Assembly (NCBI GenBank): GCA_025454425.1
Contig: JALOOL010000022.1
Coordinates: forward strand, 1-45,403
DNA: 45,403 nt
Source of the DNA: Hydrococcus sp. Prado102
GTDB taxonomy: Bacteria; Cyanobacteriota; Cyanobacteriia; Cyanobacteriales; Microcystaceae
Reading direction: 5' to 3'
Part shown: positions 43,712 to 45,403 of the stretch, piece by piece
How positions within the stretch are numbered: position 1 is the stretch's first letter
Layout: each line of letters begins with the position of its first letter
The notes under the pieces: generated by a model
The model's input: the letters and a program-made list of their open reading frames with translations, nothing else
What the model was told of the DNA's origin: nothing
Database searches by the model: none
Translations under genes and position numbers: made by a program

Positions 43712-44863
43712 TTAAACTTTGCCTGTGATGGTTGCATTCTGCCAAATTTCTACTAATTTGGCTTTTGTGTAATTTTTACCGATGATATCGGGCTTGTCAT
43801 CTCCATTCATGTCCCGGACAATAGCATTGTGGGTTCCTGTGGAAGCAAGGATGCTACGACTCCAGCGATCCGCCCTATCGAGGTTTTCGTAAACCATTAC
43901 TCTACCGCCCCCAGTATTCATTTCGCCAACAAATACATCGCGATCGCCATCTGCGTCAAAGTCTGCAACCTCTAGACTGTGAGCGCCTCGTAGCGATTCG
44001 GGTTCGATAATATGCTCTACCCAAGTAGGATTTTCAAACCAGGACACTCTCCCCTCGCCTTCAGCGTGACTTAAAACAATATCCCGTTTTCCGTCCCCAT
44101 TCATATCTGCAATAATATCGCGGGTCAGTTCGCCCCAATTTTTTGGTGCGAATGGATGTTTATTCCACTGTTGACCTTTAGTGCTTGCATTTTCGTACCA
44201 GTTTGTCCCCGCCGCTATATCAAAATCCCCATCTCCATCCAAATCGCCTAAATCTAATCCTTCTCCAAGAGGCGTATCAATTGTATGGCGCGTCCATAAC
44301 TGTCGGGGATCGTTTGGCGCTTCAAACCAAGTTAGTTGACGGGGATTGTCTTTGCGAAATATTACGACATCTAAGTTGCGATCGCCATTCAAGTCGCCTA
44401 CCGATATATCGTGAGCAAATCTTTCTCTAATTTCATGTCGTTCCCAACCAGAAGGAGAAAATGGCTGTCCCTTGTTCTCCCACCACGCGATCGCATCCTT
44501 ACCATAATCGCTGAAAACGATATCGCCGTCTCCATCGTTATCTAGGTCGGCAATTTCACCATCCGTCGTAAACTCGCCAGCGCTGATGACGTATCGTTTC
44601 CAGGAAGGATTTTGATACCAAACTGCACCGATAGAATTCTGGGAACCAACTGCAATATCTGGCTTTTTGTCGCCGTCGAGATCGCCAACACTCAGCACAT
44701 CCAAACAGCAATTTGACCCCGAAGGAGGATCGGGATCGACAATAATATGTTTAAAAGCGAGGGAAGAGTTAGAGAAAACGGGGATGGAAAGTACGATCGC
44801 GATCGCGAGGCTGAAAATTCCTAGTATAAATATTGCTTGTAGCTTCCATTTTCGCCATTTCAT
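43712..44863 (-). CDS. Exported FG-GAP/VCBS repeat protein
   Basis: A 383-aa secreted or membrane-anchored protein with an N-terminal signal-anchor (KLQAIFILGIFSLAIAIVLS). About seven repeats follow, of the form DLDGDKKPDIAVG, DLDNDGDGDIVFSD, DLNGDRNLDVVIF, DLDGDGDFDIAAG, DMNGDGKRDIVLS, DFDADGDRDVFVG and DMNGDDKPDIIG. The Asp-rich loops bind Ca2+ in a beta-propeller. Its ATG overlaps the stop of the upstream glycosyltransferase as ATGA, which couples their translation and suggests a shared surface-glycan role. Confidence 0.88.
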   Translation of the reverse strand: MKWRKWKLQAIFILGIFSLAIAIVLSIPVFSNSSLAFKHIIVDPDPPSGSNCCLDVLSVGDLDGDKKPDIAVGSQNSIGAVWYQNPSWKRYVISAGEFTTDGEIADLDNDGDGDIVFSDYGKDAIAWWENKGQPFSPSGWERHEIRERFAHDISVGDLNGDRNLDVVIFRKDNPRQLTWFEAPNDPRQLWTRHTIDTPLGEGLDLGDLDGDGDFDIAAGTNWYENASTKGQQWNKHPFAPKNWGELTRDIIADMNGDGKRDIVLSHAEGEGRVSWFENPTWVEHIIEPESLRGAHSLEVADFDADGDRDVFVGEMNTGGGRVMVYENLDRADRWSRSILASTGTHNAIVRDMNGDDKPDIIGKNYTKAKLVEIWQNATITGKV

Positions 44864-45403
44864 CGTTTTAAAATTTGCAAGATTTTGCGAGGTACTTTAC
44901 CAGGCAAAAGTACAAAAATTCTCCATAAATAAGCTTTTACAAAAAGATCGAAATGTTTTTTTCTAATATATCCCAACGCTATTTGTCTCTTTTGAGGAAC
45001 GTGCCACTCTTTTAATTTTGGGTCGTAAATGAAGCGATAATCGTGCAACACCGAAGCAACATGATGGAATTTCCACCCCTTCTTAGCCATGTTTAGCCAT
45101 AATTCCCAATCCTCAAAACCATTAACGGGAATTTTAGTATCGTATCCTTGGCATTCTTGCCAGACAGATTTACGAAACACGGCGCAAGCATCTAAATAAC
45201 CAAAAAGTACCAAACGATTTAGATCGAAATCTGGTAGTTTCCAGATCCATTCTTGTTCGTTGATATACTCGGCTATACCACAACCAGGCTGAATTGTAAA
45301 GGTACGTACTTTGCCGCGATCGCTAAAAAGTCTTAAATCGCCATAAACAACTGCTACTTCGGGTTGTTTATCTAATATTTCAATCATGAAGAATTTTTTC
45401 ACG
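44860..45403 (-). CDS. Family-2 glycosyltransferase (partial, 5' end outside window)
   Basis: The visible 180 residues are the C-terminal part of a GT-A glycosyltransferase: LDKQPEVAVVYGDLRLF, then LFGYLDACAVFRKSVWQECQ and NGFEDWELWLNMAKKGWKF (the ED/W acceptor motif), and HDYRF. The frame is open to the window end, and the N-terminal nucleotide-binding half lies outside. A GTG at the very edge is not the true start. It ends by ATGA overlap with the FG-GAP gene. Confidence 0.85.
   Translation of the reverse strand, partial: VKKFFMIEILDKQPEVAVVYGDLRLFSDRGKVRTFTIQPGCGIAEYINEQEWIWKLPDFDLNRLVLFGYLDACAVFRKSVWQECQGYDTKIPVNGFEDWELWLNMAKKGWKFHHVASVLHDYRFIYDPKLKEWHVPQKRQIALGYIRKKHFDLFVKAYLWRIFVLLPGKVPRKILQILKR

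Overview
The window is a piece of a cyanobacterial chromosome. The evidence is chlorophyll synthase (chlG), a heme oxygenase, the oxidative Mg-protoporphyrin ester cyclase, Ycf39, a CnfR-type nif activator, very frequent HIP1 octamers (GCGATCGC), heptameric tandem repeats and several families of short interspersed palindromes. nifD is uninterrupted and no heterocyst-specific gene is seen. The pairing of nif genes with chlR/cnfR-type regulators resembles non-heterocystous diazotrophs such as Leptolyngbya. The exact genus cannot be read from this sequence.

Positions 1-3830 hold a micro-oxic tetrapyrrole module on the minus strand: an oxidative-cyclase paralogue (chlAII type), heme oxygenase (ho2 type) and oxygen-independent coproporphyrinogen oxidase (hemN, cut by the window edge). 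A divergent winged-helix regulator with four cysteines (chlR-like) faces it. Positions 4268-6911 carry four minus-strand genes typical of nif neighbourhoods or unknown: a hypothetical protein, an ArsC-like nitrogenase-associated protein, a cysteine-dioxygenase-like cupin and a TPR-like protein. cnfR stands alone on the plus strand at 7774-9390 behind an 860-bp leader.

Positions 9557-20970 are the nif cluster, all on the minus strand and read right to left: nifB, fdxN, nifS, a 46-codon relic of a second nifU start, nifU, nifH, nifD, nifK, nifV, nifZ, nifT and a thioredoxin-like [2Fe-2S] ferredoxin. nifE, nifN, nifX, nifW and hesAB are not here. Positions 1-21000 therefore read as one low-oxygen island. 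It combines nitrogenase, its cofactor machinery, the O2-sensitive activator, and the pigment enzymes needed when oxygen is scarce. Two similar two-box sequence elements lie upstream of nifB and inside the island near 4.8 kb.

The right half is mixed. A truncated tyrosine recombinase with a repeat-rich flank (21421-22317) borders the nif cluster. It is followed by a polysaccharide pyruvyl transferase and a very large DUF4347/lectin/Calx-beta/PQQ-type sugar dehydrogenase protein. Photosynthesis and housekeeping genes come next: get3d-chlG, a DUF2862 protein, an NblR-like atypical response regulator, NAD kinase, ycf39, a CsoR/InrS-type metal sensor, a lipoprotein, galE, a two-domain PPK2, a broken ParD-like antitoxin, hisD, a stand-alone fatty acyl-AMP ligase, a Ser/Thr kinase, an FG-GAP repeat protein and the 3' part of a family-2 glycosyltransferase.

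No tRNA, rRNA, CRISPR array or complete insertion sequence was recognised. Repeats (HIP1, heptamer tandem repeats and at least four palindrome families) fill most intergenic spaces and in two places lie inside reading frames.
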